A DNA stretch of 17,458 bases. Origin: NZQO01 sp002693605 (GTDB lineage Bacteria; Bacteroidota; Bacteroidia; Flavobacteriales; Flavobacteriaceae). The notes under the pieces are model-generated. The model was not told the origin of the DNA and ran no database searches. It was given only the letters and a program-made list of their open reading frames with translations. The DNA is taken from positions 1 through 17,458 of the forward strand of contig CAXAVH010000055.1 in the NCBI GenBank assembly GCA_963972105.1, in the 5' to 3' direction. A program made the translations under genes and the position numbers. Below, one piece after another: positions 6,931-13,150 of this stretch (position 1 is the first letter of the stretch; each line of letters opens with the position of its first letter).

Positions 6931-8163
6931 CTACGATTTAACATGTATTGGCAAGGTCACGGTAAATATACTCCCCACACCTTCCTTACTCGTAAAGTGG
7001 ATATTACCGCCAAGGTTTTCGAGATGGCTCTTAACGATATTGAGACCAATGCCAGTGCCGGCATTCAGGAGGGCGTTTTCTGCCCTAAAATACCTGTTGA
7101 ACACGTACTTCTGCTCTTCTTCCGGAATGCCCATCCCCTCGTCCACTACGGTAACCGAGAGCTCGTTTTCCCGCACCTGTACCTTCACCTCGATGGCGCT
7201 ACCTTCCGAAGAATACTTTATGGCGTTGTTGATGAGGTTGGTCAATATCAGCTCGAGGATCTTCTCATCGAACTCCAGCATAATGTCGTCAATAAACTGC
7301 GGGTATTCTATGTGCTGCCCGTCCTTGAGCAACATATTGGCATCGTAAATTACCTCATTCACCACCTTGCTTAGAGGGAAGGTACTGAATTTGTACACGG
7401 TCTTTCCGGTCTCCAGACGTTCTATACTCAAAAAGTCGCTCAGGATATTGTCCAGGTACTTCACTTTCGCCTTGATCGTTTTCAAGTGCTTGTCGCGCTT
7501 TTCCTGTTGTTCTTCCTTGGTATATTTCCCGGCCAGTGTGGCCGAGGTAAGGATACCGCTAAGGGGTGTCTTGAACTCGTGCGAAACCATGGAGAGGAAC
7601 TTCGTTTTCAGCTCGTTGAGCTCGCGCTCCTTTCGCAACGACTCCTTCATCTTGTTCTCGGCGGCGCGCCGTTTCTCTACCTCTTCCTTGAGTTGCGAAA
7701 CGGTTTCTTCCAGCGCTCGGGTACGCTCGGCAATTTTCTGCTCCAGGTTGGCATTCAGCTCCCGAATGCGCTGTTCGTGCTGTTTCCGAACGGAAATATC
7801 ACTTACCAGTGCCATGACGTACTGCCGATCTGAAATCTCGAATGGATTCAATCCTGCTTCCACCGGAAATTTCGTTCCATCCTTGCGCAGCCCGAACAAA
7901 TCGCGACCGTGGCCCATTTGCCGGGTATCGCTGTGCTCAATAAAGTTGTTGAAGTGCGTGTGGTGGTTCTTGTGGTACTCCCGAGGTATCAGCACATTCA
8001 GGTGCTCGCCTATCAGTTCGTCCTCGTCATAGCCGAACATAGCATTGGCGGTTCCGTTACTGGCAACGACCTCCTGCTTTTCGTTTACGATGATGATCCC
8101 TTCCGAAATGGCCTCGGAAAGCAGCTTGAATATATTGCCCTTTTTTTCGTCAAAAACGTTCAC
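6931..8163 (-). CDS. PAS-domain sensor histidine kinase, possibly FixL-like
   Basis: 410 residues, starting at GTG 8163-8161; no ATG precedes the PAS domain, which begins at about residue 12. There is no membrane segment, so it is cytoplasmic. PAS about 12-125, coiled coil about 128-185 (EQRIRELNANLEQKIAERTR), HisKA with FLSMVSHEFKTPL (His195), then HATPase_c with N box (TNLINNAIKYS), G1 (DEGMGIP) and G2 (GTGIGLNIV). In the PAS, PREYHKNHH and MGHGRDLFGLRKDGTKFP align with FixL so that His67 matches the haem-ligating His200 and Arg87 the distal Arg220, with the same 20-residue spacing. Many PAS domains of this wider subfamily share these residues without proven haem, so oxygen sensing is a hypothesis. 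The adjacent regulator is the likely phosphorylation partner. Confidence 0.93.
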   Translation of the reverse strand: MNVFDEKKGNIFKLLSEAISEGIIIVNEKQEVVASNGTANAMFGYDEDELIGEHLNVLIPREYHKNHHTHFNNFIEHSDTRQMGHGRDLFGLRKDGTKFPVEAGLNPFEISDRQYVMALVSDISVRKQHEQRIRELNANLEQKIAERTRALEETVSQLKEEVEKRRAAENKMKESLRKERELNELKTKFLSMVSHEFKTPLSGILTSATLAGKYTKEEQQEKRDKHLKTIKAKVKYLDNILSDFLSIERLETGKTVYKFSTFPLSKVVNEVIYDANMLLKDGQHIEYPQFIDDIMLEFDEKILELILTNLINNAIKYSSEGSAIEVKVQVRENELSVTVVDEGMGIPEEEQKYVFNRYFRAENALLNAGTGIGLNIVKSHLENLGGNIHFTSKEGVGSIFTVTLPIHVKS

Positions 8164-8167
8164 CTGG

Positions 8168-8175
8168 CAAAAGTA
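8168..8175 (-). promoter_or_regulatory. Possible -7 box of the kinase gene, predicting a leaderless GTG start
   Basis: TACTTTTG on the minus strand is a perfect TAnnTTTG match. If its first T (8175) is at -12, transcription begins at 8163, exactly the G of the GTG start codon. The Fnr-like palindrome at 8201-8212 is centred 31.5 bp away, 2 bp off the spacing of the four class II promoters, so autoregulation is possible but less convincing. Confidence 0.4.
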
Positions 8176-8200
8176 GCAATTTTACCGCTCTTGGGGAAAC

Positions 8201-8243
8201 TGATTAATATCATTTGTGCCCGCCCATACCCTACGTATTTTTA
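8201..8243 (+). promoter_or_regulatory. Class II Fnr/Crp-like promoter of the TerB-like run
   Basis: TGATTAATATCA (8201-8212) is followed by TT, 21 bases, then TATTTTTA (8236-8243), which fits TAnnTTTG except for the last base. The centre (8206.5) is 29.5 bp from the first T of the box. A TTTG at 8213-8216, 19 bp upstream of the -7 box, could serve as a -33 element, so this promoter may have basal activity. Predicted transcription start is near 8248 with a 15-nt leader. The site lies between the kinase and the TerB-like gene and could affect both. Confidence 0.68.
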
Positions 8244-8262
8244 CGCTATAATTTTGTATATT

Positions 8263-8679
8263 ATGATGATGATGACCCACCAACCCGCCACCTTCGTTCT
8301 CTACCAGAAACTGGGAGAACTCTTCTACGCCATTGCGGCCGCCGATAATGTAATTCGCCCCGCCGAAGTGGAGGCCCTGCGCTCGCTCGTACAGACCCAC
8401 TGGAAGGACATCGACTCCCTCGAGGATGAGTTCCACACCGATGCCTCCTACCAAATCGAAATTGTTTTCGACTGGCTAGACGACAAGCACCTGGATGCCG
8501 ACGAATGCTTTGAAGATTTCAAGGAATTCAAGGAAGAGCACCCTAAACTCTTCAATAAGTCGCTTAACCAACTAATCTGGCAAACGGCCGATGCCATTGC
8601 GGGCTCCTTCGCCGGCAGGAACAAGGCAGAGCTCATCATGCTCACCAAACTAAAGGCGGTACTAAGCACCCCCTCCTAA
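8263..8679 (+). CDS. TerB-like helical protein
   Basis: 138 residues if the first of four consecutive ATG codons (8263-8274) is used; the frame is open further upstream, but that part overlaps the kinase gene and lacks similarity. The protein is all-helical and acidic, with a pattern like the TerB/DjlA-type domain: LYQKLGELFYAIAAADNVIRPAEVEALRSLV, in which the conserved acidic DNVI..EVEAL turn binds metal in TerB relatives. No signal peptide or membrane segment is seen. It is the first gene of a plus-strand run and has an Fnr-like class II promoter. TerB-like proteins are linked to stress and envelope-associated complexes, but I cannot assign a precise function. The family call is from residue pattern only. 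Confidence 0.78.
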   Translation: MMMMTHQPATFVLYQKLGELFYAIAAADNVIRPAEVEALRSLVQTHWKDIDSLEDEFHTDASYQIEIVFDWLDDKHLDADECFEDFKEFKEEHPKLFNKSLNQLIWQTADAIAGSFAGRNKAELIMLTKLKAVLSTPS

Positions 8680-8692
8680 ACCCACTAAGCCC

Positions 8693-9553
8693 ATGCGTTT
8701 CCTTTTTTTTCTGTTCGTACTAAGTATCACGGTGTCGTGCAAAAACGATACTAGAGAACCCGCGCCTCTATCTAATGAGCCCGTCCAAACCGAAGCCATG
8801 GAGATAGACCGCCCCGATCCAGATATCCAAAGAGAGCAATCCATTACGCTGAAACAGGAAGCACTGAAGTCACGCCCCGATGAAAAGGAGGCCCTGCAGC
8901 AGCTTATCATTAGCAAGAACTTCCAAAAGGAGGCCGACCTATATACCCTCGATTTCAACTACCCGCTCCTCAATACCAAGCGCAAGGCTAGCTATGCCAA
9001 TTTCAACGAGCACATTGAGCAGTATTACGTCGATATATCGGGTACCGAGGCCGCCATCCTGGAAGCTTCCGAGCTTATCTGCGACACGGTGCGCACTGAT
9101 CGCTTTAGGGAAAAGCGAACGATAGATTATAAGGTCCACACCATTAACGACGAATTGCTGAGCGTGCTTTTTTACAAGGAAAACTTCTACGCCGGCACCA
9201 TTCACCCCACCTACAGCTTCGATAGTATGAACTACAACCTGGAGCAATCGGTATTTATGACGTACGAAGACTTTTTCACCCAGGGCAGTGAAGATACGAT
9301 GCGGGGAATACTAAATGACCTATTGAACCAACAGATAGCCGCTGGCGAGATTTATTATGATTGTTGGGCCATAACAGCAGACGATTTCTTCACCTATAAG
9401 AACAATTTCGTGGTGAACGATACTTACGTGGAGTATTTCTTCGACGATTGCGTTATTTGCCCCTCCTATACCGGGACCTATTCCATACAAATCCCGTTGG
9501 AGCGCCTATTGCCCGTACTTCGGAAATACAAGAACAACCCCTTGTCGATATAA
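8693..9553 (+). CDS. Lipoprotein with DUF4163/DUF3298 (RsiV-like) domains
   Basis: 286 residues. A lipoprotein signal peptide is evident: MRFLFFLFVLSITVSC, with Cys16 as the probable lipidated residue, followed by a disordered linker rich in Pro, Asp and Glu to about residue 70. The folded part reads DFNYPLLNTKRKASYANFNE, then FYAGTIHPTYSFDSMNYNLE and a Cys-containing C-terminal segment (YFFDDCVICPSYTGTYSIQI) ending in IPLERLLPVL. That order resembles the DUF4163-DUF3298 pair found in RsiV, PdaC and many Bacteroidota lipoproteins, probably periplasmic or on the outer membrane inner face. Cys residues near the end might form a disulfide. It begins 13 nt after the TerB-like gene, so co-transcription is likely. 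Ligand and function are unknown. Confidence 0.82.
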   Translation: MRFLFFLFVLSITVSCKNDTREPAPLSNEPVQTEAMEIDRPDPDIQREQSITLKQEALKSRPDEKEALQQLIISKNFQKEADLYTLDFNYPLLNTKRKASYANFNEHIEQYYVDISGTEAAILEASELICDTVRTDRFREKRTIDYKVHTINDELLSVLFYKENFYAGTIHPTYSFDSMNYNLEQSVFMTYEDFFTQGSEDTMRGILNDLLNQQIAAGEIYYDCWAITADDFFTYKNNFVVNDTYVEYFFDDCVICPSYTGTYSIQIPLERLLPVLRKYKNNPLSI

Positions 9554-9572
9554 GCAGAATCATGTACCTTTT
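9542..9572 (+). promoter_or_regulatory. Possible internal promoter before thioredoxin
   Basis: TTG (9542-9544), a 20-bp spacer and TACCTTTT (9565-9572) fit the TTTG-N19/20-TAnnTTTG layout except for the last base. A start near 9577 would leave a leader of about 14 nt before the ATG at 9591. It could allow the trx-deoC-deoD part to be expressed independently of the Fnr-like promoter at 8201-8243. There is no TGA-N6-TCA palindrome here. Confidence 0.4.
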
Positions 9573-9590
9573 CATTAAAATTGATAGCGT

Positions 9591-9890
9591 ATGAAAAGTT
9601 CCTTTAGCGATATAATACAGTCCGACACCCCCGTGCTGATCGATTTTTATGCCGATTGGTGCGGGCCGTGCAAAACGCTGGCCCCCATCCTGAAACAAGT
9701 AAAAGACGAATTGGGCGAGGCGGTCAAGATCGTCAAGATAGACGTAGACAAGAACCAACCACTAGCCACGCAGTACCAGGTTCGCGGGGTGCCCACCTTA
9801 CTGTTGTTCAAAGACGGGAAGCAGCTTTGGCGACAGAGCGGCGTACTACAGAAAAACGACTTAATATCCATTATCCAGCAGCACAGCTAA
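9591..9890 (+). CDS. Thioredoxin
   Basis: 99 residues, typical for a short cytoplasmic thioredoxin. The active-site motif is intact (FYADWCGPCKTLAPIL, Cys-Gly-Pro-Cys), as are the buried Asp-rich strand (VKIDVDKNQPLATQY) and the cis-proline loop (VRGVPTLLLFKDG). It has no signal peptide. It reduces protein disulfides using thioredoxin reductase, which is not in this window. Its stop codon overlaps the deoC start (TAATG at 9888-9892), so the two are translationally coupled. Gene linkage to deoC/deoD is unusual functionally and may simply reflect a shared growth- or stress-related transcript. Confidence 0.96.
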   Translation: MKSSFSDIIQSDTPVLIDFYADWCGPCKTLAPILKQVKDELGEAVKIVKIDVDKNQPLATQYQVRGVPTLLLFKDGKQLWRQSGVLQKNDLISIIQQHS

Positions 9891-10558
9891 TGAAGCTGAA
9901 CCACTACATTGACCACACCTTGCTCAAGGCCACGGCCACCGAGACCGACATACTAACGCTCTGCGACGAGGCTATCGCCCATTCCTTCAAGGCCGTTTGC
10001 GTAAACAGCTGTTACGTACCCTTGGCGGCACGTAAATTGGCGGGCACCAACATTGGGCTCGCCGCGGTAGTAGGCTTTCCGTTAGGGGCAACTTCCACGG
10101 AAACTAAGGTACACGAAGCAGATTGGTGTAGGGTGCAAGGTGCTACCGAGATTGATATGGTCCTCAATATCGGTATGCTGAAATCAGGAAAACATAGCGC
10201 CGTTCAATCGGAAATAACGAACGTGAAAGAAGCCATTGGCAGCACTATCTTGAAGGTGATCTTGGAAACCTGTTACCTTTCCGATGAAGAAATCGTAGCG
10301 GCCTGTACCCTTGCGGTAGCGGCAGGGGCCGATTTCGTGAAGACCTCCACTGGTTTTGGCAGCGGCAATGCCACCCCGCAGGCCGTACAACTTATGAAAA
10401 AGACGGTCGCTGATCGCGCTCAAATCAAAGCCTCTGGCGGTATCCGGACCTATGAAACAGCACTCGCCTATGTGCAAATGGGCGCAACGCGCATTGGTAC
10501 CTCCTCTGGCGTTACCATCGTGACCCAAAAACCCTCCTCGCATGAGCCTTCATATTAA
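9890..10558 (+). CDS. deoC: Deoxyribose-phosphate aldolase
   Basis: 222 residues from ATG 9890-9892 (MKLNHYIDHTLLKATA). The frame is open back to 9656, but that part runs through thioredoxin and has no homology. The enzyme cleaves 2-deoxyribose-5-phosphate to glyceraldehyde-3-phosphate and acetaldehyde. The DERA residues are present: Asp in TEIDMVLNIG, Schiff-base Lys in FVKTSTGFG, and the second Lys in QIKASGGIR, followed by the phosphate-binding GTSSG near the C-terminus. The family length (about 220) is met. The last codons overlap deoD by 17 nt. With deoD it forms a deoxynucleoside salvage/catabolic pair; no phosphopentomutase is visible here. Confidence 0.97.
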   Translation: MKLNHYIDHTLLKATATETDILTLCDEAIAHSFKAVCVNSCYVPLAARKLAGTNIGLAAVVGFPLGATSTETKVHEADWCRVQGATEIDMVLNIGMLKSGKHSAVQSEITNVKEAIGSTILKVILETCYLSDEEIVAACTLAVAAGADFVKTSTGFGSGNATPQAVQLMKKTVADRAQIKASGGIRTYETALAYVQMGATRIGTSSGVTIVTQKPSSHEPSY

Positions 10559-11243
10559 TGCACAACCAGGTGCGGTAGCCGAAAACGTATTGCTTCCCGG
10601 AGATCCGCTGCGCGCCAAATGGATAGCGGAAACCTACTTGGAAGATCCTGTACGGTACAACAACGTTCGGGGTATGCTGGGTTATACCGGCACCTATCGG
10701 GGCCAACGGGTTTCGGTACAGGGCACGGGAATGGGCATTCCCTCCACCTTAATTTATTGCCACGAGCTCATTACCCAGTACGGTGCCAAGAAACTCATTC
10801 GGGTGGGCAGCGCGGGCGCGTACCAACCCCACTTGCAGTTGCGCGATATCGTCATTGCCATGGCCGCCTCGACCACCTCGGGAATCAATGCCGCGAGGTT
10901 TTCCAACGCCGATTATGCCCCCACGGCCGATTTCGACTTATTCCTTAAAGCCGCCAACTATGCGCAACGGCATCACATTCCCATTACCGCGGGGAATGTA
11001 CTTTCGGCCGATTCATTTTATTCCGATTCGGAAATCGCGTACCAAAAATGGGCCGAATATGGGATCTTGTGTGTGGAGATGGAGGCCGCCGGACTGTATA
11101 CCATCGCCGCGAAGCATAACGTACAGGCACTGGCGATATTGACCATTTCCGATTCCTTGGTTACGAGACAAGAGACCACTTCCGAAGAACGGGAGAACAC
11201 CTTCGGCACGATGGTCGAAATCGCCCTGAACACCTTCCAATAA
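10542..11243 (+). CDS. deoD: Purine-nucleoside phosphorylase, DeoD type
   Basis: 233 residues, the usual hexameric PNP length. Hallmarks are VLLPGDPLRAKWIAETYL (phosphate site Gly/Arg), GTGMGIPSTLIY, VGSAGAY (ribose/phosphate site), CVEMEAAGLY (Glu-Met-Glu ribose site) and LTISDSLV, with the catalytic Asp. It phosphorolyses purine (deoxy)nucleosides to base plus (deoxy)ribose-1-phosphate. Start ATG 10542 lies inside the end of deoC (17-nt overlap in another frame), giving tight coupling with deoC. It is the last gene of the plus-strand run starting at 8263; no plus-strand intrinsic terminator is evident after it. Confidence 0.97.
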   Translation: MSLHINAQPGAVAENVLLPGDPLRAKWIAETYLEDPVRYNNVRGMLGYTGTYRGQRVSVQGTGMGIPSTLIYCHELITQYGAKKLIRVGSAGAYQPHLQLRDIVIAMAASTTSGINAARFSNADYAPTADFDLFLKAANYAQRHHIPITAGNVLSADSFYSDSEIAYQKWAEYGILCVEMEAAGLYTIAAKHNVQALAILTISDSLVTRQETTSEERENTFGTMVEIALNTFQ

Positions 11244-11311
11244 ATTTGTTTTTCTTCTGAAGAAAGAATCGTAGCCACTACCGTTAGGCGCACTAGTTCC
11301 GTAGTACCGAC

Positions 11312-11349
11312 AAAAAAAAGGGAGCGCCCCACTAATACGGACACTCCCT
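11312..11349 (-). terminator. Intrinsic terminator of the hpf-Usp 5 unit
   Basis: Read on the minus strand, AGGGAGTGTCC (11349-11339) pairs with GGGGCGCTCCCT (11330-11319) as an 11-bp stem with two G-U pairs and a loop of about nine bases, followed directly by eight T (counting 11319-11312 as A on plus). It starts 25 nt after the Usp 5 stop. In the plus direction no T run follows, so it does not serve deoD. Confidence 0.88.
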
Positions 11350-11374
11350 CTTCCACAAACTAAAAACGCACTTT

Positions 11375-12211
11375 TTAAATCTTGAAGGTTATTACCGGGA
11401 TATCGCTATGGTTCACCACGTCTTCCCCAATACTTCCCGAAAAGAAATGGGCAAGGCCCTTACGGCCGTGGGTGGGAATGCCAATAACATCGGCGCCTAC
11501 CTTGTTACTGTAGCTGAACAGGCCGTCCTCTACGGTATAATCACTGTAAAAGGCAATGCCGTCCATCAAGGAGGGCTCGTTCCAGCCTGCCTTGGCGAAG
11601 AACGTTTCTATGCGCTCCTGAACCTCGGCGGTACTCCTAAATTGTTCGGCAGGAAGATGGACGTACAGCAATTGCAGCTGTGCCCCCATCGTTTTACACA
11701 AGGCACGTGCCTTGGCAAGCGCGGGAATGCTCTCCGATCTAAAATCGCAGGCAAATACCACCTTGTCCATCGTGAAGTTAGCTTGGTCGTGCTTTACCAC
11801 CAATACCGGAACCGAAGCGGTACGCACTACCTTTTCGGTATTGCTGCCCACGAATACCTCGTCCCAGCCACTACTGCCGTGCGATCCCATCACGATCAGG
11901 TCGGCATTGAACTCCTCGGCTACCCCGCCAAGTTCGCTAAACACCTTGTAATTTTGCACAGTGGTGTGGATGTTCAGGCCTTCCAGAAACGGCTTGTCCA
12001 GATACTCGTCGAACCGTTTCTCGGCCAATTTCATATAATAGAGGGCTTCCATGACCTCGCGTGATTCATCTTTGGAGATAACCGCCTCCGAGAGGCCCAA
12101 CATGTGCACCACTACCAAATCGGCATCTTGTTGCCTTGCAATGGTAGCGGCTACCTTGAGGGCATATTCCGAATACTCGGAAAAATCGGTGGGAACTAAT
12201 ATTTTTTTCAT
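11375..12211 (-). CDS. Tandem universal stress protein (Usp 5), both halves with ATP motif
   Basis: 278 residues from ATG 12211-12209 (MKKILVPTDFSEYSEYALKV). The first domain has the ATP-binding loop MGSHGSSGWDEVFVGSN. Unlike Usps 1-4, the second domain also keeps the motif almost complete: IPTHGRKGLAHFFSGSIGED, with Pro in place of the first Gly. It ends DIPVITFKI. It is therefore from another Usp subfamily than the four copies at 1901-5681. It is 37 nt downstream of hpf on the same strand, and the terminator at 11312-11349 closes the unit, so both genes are likely under the Fnr-like promoter at 12575-12617. The pairing with a hibernation factor suggests a quiescence role. Confidence 0.94.
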   Translation of the reverse strand: MKKILVPTDFSEYSEYALKVAATIARQQDADLVVVHMLGLSEAVISKDESREVMEALYYMKLAEKRFDEYLDKPFLEGLNIHTTVQNYKVFSELGGVAEEFNADLIVMGSHGSSGWDEVFVGSNTEKVVRTASVPVLVVKHDQANFTMDKVVFACDFRSESIPALAKARALCKTMGAQLQLLYVHLPAEQFRSTAEVQERIETFFAKAGWNEPSLMDGIAFYSDYTVEDGLFSYSNKVGADVIGIPTHGRKGLAHFFSGSIGEDVVNHSDIPVITFKI

Positions 12212-12248
12212 CGTTATGTAGTTTGTGGTTTTGTTTCCGTAACTCGGT

Positions 12249-12548
12249 TTAATGCGCGGTAAGCTGCGCCTTGCGCTTTTTCAGCTGTCGCTCCAAATCG
12301 GCTACGGATTCCTTTACCGCAGCCTCGAAATGTGCCTCGGTACTGCTGGCAAACAACCGCGGGCCCGGAGCGCTCAACTCTATCTCGCAAATGCTATCGG
12401 TACCGCCCTTGTCCTGTCCTTTCTTAAACCAGACCTCGGCCCGGATTAGCCAATCGTACTTCTCTGCCAATTTGCGCAGTTTTTTGGTCGTGAACTGGTC
12501 TAGCGTTTCGCTGACATCTAGCTTTAGATATTGAATGTGAATTTGCAT
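12249..12548 (-). CDS. hpf: Short ribosome hibernation-promoting factor (HPF/RaiA family)
   Basis: 99 residues from ATG 12548-12546 (MQIHIQYLKLDVSETLDQFT). The frame is open to 12599, but the extra 17 codons would overlap the promoter and lack homology. The family pattern is clear: N-terminal strand with TLDQFTTKKLRKLAEKYDWL, then AEVWFKKG...CEIELSAPGPRLFASS, then FEAAVKESVADLERQLKKRK, which gives the beta-alpha-beta-beta-beta-alpha fold. It is the short form without the C-terminal dimerisation domain. Such proteins bind the 30S decoding site and promote 70S/100S inactive ribosomes in stationary or energy-poor cells. It leads the Usp 5 unit and has the Fnr-like class II promoter, which ties ribosome hibernation to the same signal as the Usps. 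Confidence 0.92.
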   Translation of the reverse strand: MQIHIQYLKLDVSETLDQFTTKKLRKLAEKYDWLIRAEVWFKKGQDKGGTDSICEIELSAPGPRLFASSTEAHFEAAVKESVADLERQLKKRKAQLTAH

Positions 12549-12574
12549 AGGAATCGATATTTTGGTTACCACAT

Positions 12575-12617
12575 CAAAGGTACGGGGGCACTCGCCCATT
12601 TAAAATGATTTATATCA
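12575..12617 (-). promoter_or_regulatory. Class II Fnr/Crp-like promoter of hpf-Usp 5
   Basis: On the minus strand TGATATAAATCA (12617-12606) is followed by ATT, 21 bases and TACCTTTG (12582-12575), a perfect TAnnTTTG box. The palindrome centre (12611.5) is 29.5 bp from the first T, the same as at the other three sites. Predicted transcription start is near 12570, with a 22-nt leader. The arms form TGAT-N4-ATCA. The same palindrome is 51.5 bp upstream of the rlmH -7 box on the plus strand. Confidence 0.72.
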
Positions 12618-12639
12618 TCTTGACCCAAACATCGGCTAG

Positions 12640-12670
12640 TTGCTTTTTGCCGATTTTCACCCTATTTTTA
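12640..12670 (+). promoter_or_regulatory. Probable rlmH promoter
   Basis: TTG (12640-12642), a 20-bp spacer and TATTTTTA (12663-12670) match the Bacteroidota promoter layout except for the final base. With the first T at -12, transcription would start at 12675, one base before the ATG at 12676, so the mRNA would be practically leaderless. This looks like a constitutive promoter; the Fnr-like site further upstream is not at class II spacing for it. Confidence 0.5.
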
Positions 12671-12675
12671 CCCAT

Positions 12676-13149
12676 ATGAAAATAACCCTGCTCACCATTG
12701 GAAAGACCGACGACAAACAGTTGCAGAGCCTCATTGCCGAATATACCAAGCGACTGGGGCATTACGTTCCGTTTTCCCTGGAAGTGATACCCGATGGCAA
12801 GCATACCAAGAACCTCTCGGAAATGCTGCAAAAGCAAGCCGAGGGCGCCGAAATCCTGAAGCGGACCGCCACTTCGGATGTGCTTATTCTCCTCGATGAA
12901 AACGGAAAGGCACACACCTCGGTCGGGTTCTCGAAGTTCCTCCAGAAAAAGATGAACAGTGGGCTTAAGCATTTGGTATTCGTAGTGGGCGGCCCCTACG
13001 GCTTTAGCGATGAAGTGTACCAGCGCGCCAACGGGAAGGTGTCGCTATCGTCCATGACCTTTTCGCACCAGATGGTTCGGTTGTTCTTCGTAGAGCAATT
13101 ATACCGTGCATTTACCATTTTGCGGAACGAACCCTACCACCACCAATAA
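12676..13149 (+). CDS. rlmH: 23S rRNA (pseudouridine1915-N3)-methyltransferase RlmH
   Basis: 157 residues, the normal RlmH length, from ATG 12676 (MKITLLTIGKTDDKQLQSLI); the frame is open upstream but that part covers the promoter. The SPOUT-fold signatures are present: VLILLDENGKAHTSVGFSKF, the SAM-binding knot VFVVGGPYGFSDEVY, and LSSMTFSHQMVRLFFVEQLY followed by the C-terminal ILRNEPYHH. It methylates pseudouridine 1915 of 23S rRNA on the assembled 70S ribosome. It diverges from hpf and converges on the DUF6122 gene with a single base between the stops. Its own promoter at 12640-12670 suggests housekeeping expression. Confidence 0.97.
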   Translation: MKITLLTIGKTDDKQLQSLIAEYTKRLGHYVPFSLEVIPDGKHTKNLSEMLQKQAEGAEILKRTATSDVLILLDENGKAHTSVGFSKFLQKKMNSGLKHLVFVVGGPYGFSDEVYQRANGKVSLSSMTFSHQMVRLFFVEQLYRAFTILRNEPYHHQ

Positions 13150-13150
13150 C

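Noticed and set aside
7367..8032. A 221-codon open frame on the plus strand opposite the histidine kinase
   Set aside because: It lies wholly antisense to a gene with all kinase motifs, is Ser/Arg/Cys-rich without a recognisable domain, and has no promoter or start context of its own. Similar shadows opposite Usp 5 (11408-12064) and the sulfotransferase (13544-14074) were rejected for the same reason.
8263..8274. Four consecutive ATG codons at the start of the TerB-like gene as a slippage-prone or regulatory repeat
   Set aside because: Only 12 bases long; a slip by whole codons would only change the number of Met residues, so no regulatory effect is expected.
11251..11265. Palindrome TTTCTTCTGAAGAAA just after deoD
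   Set aside because: AT-rich, short, without a following T run, so not a credible terminator; no promoter nearby would make it an operator.
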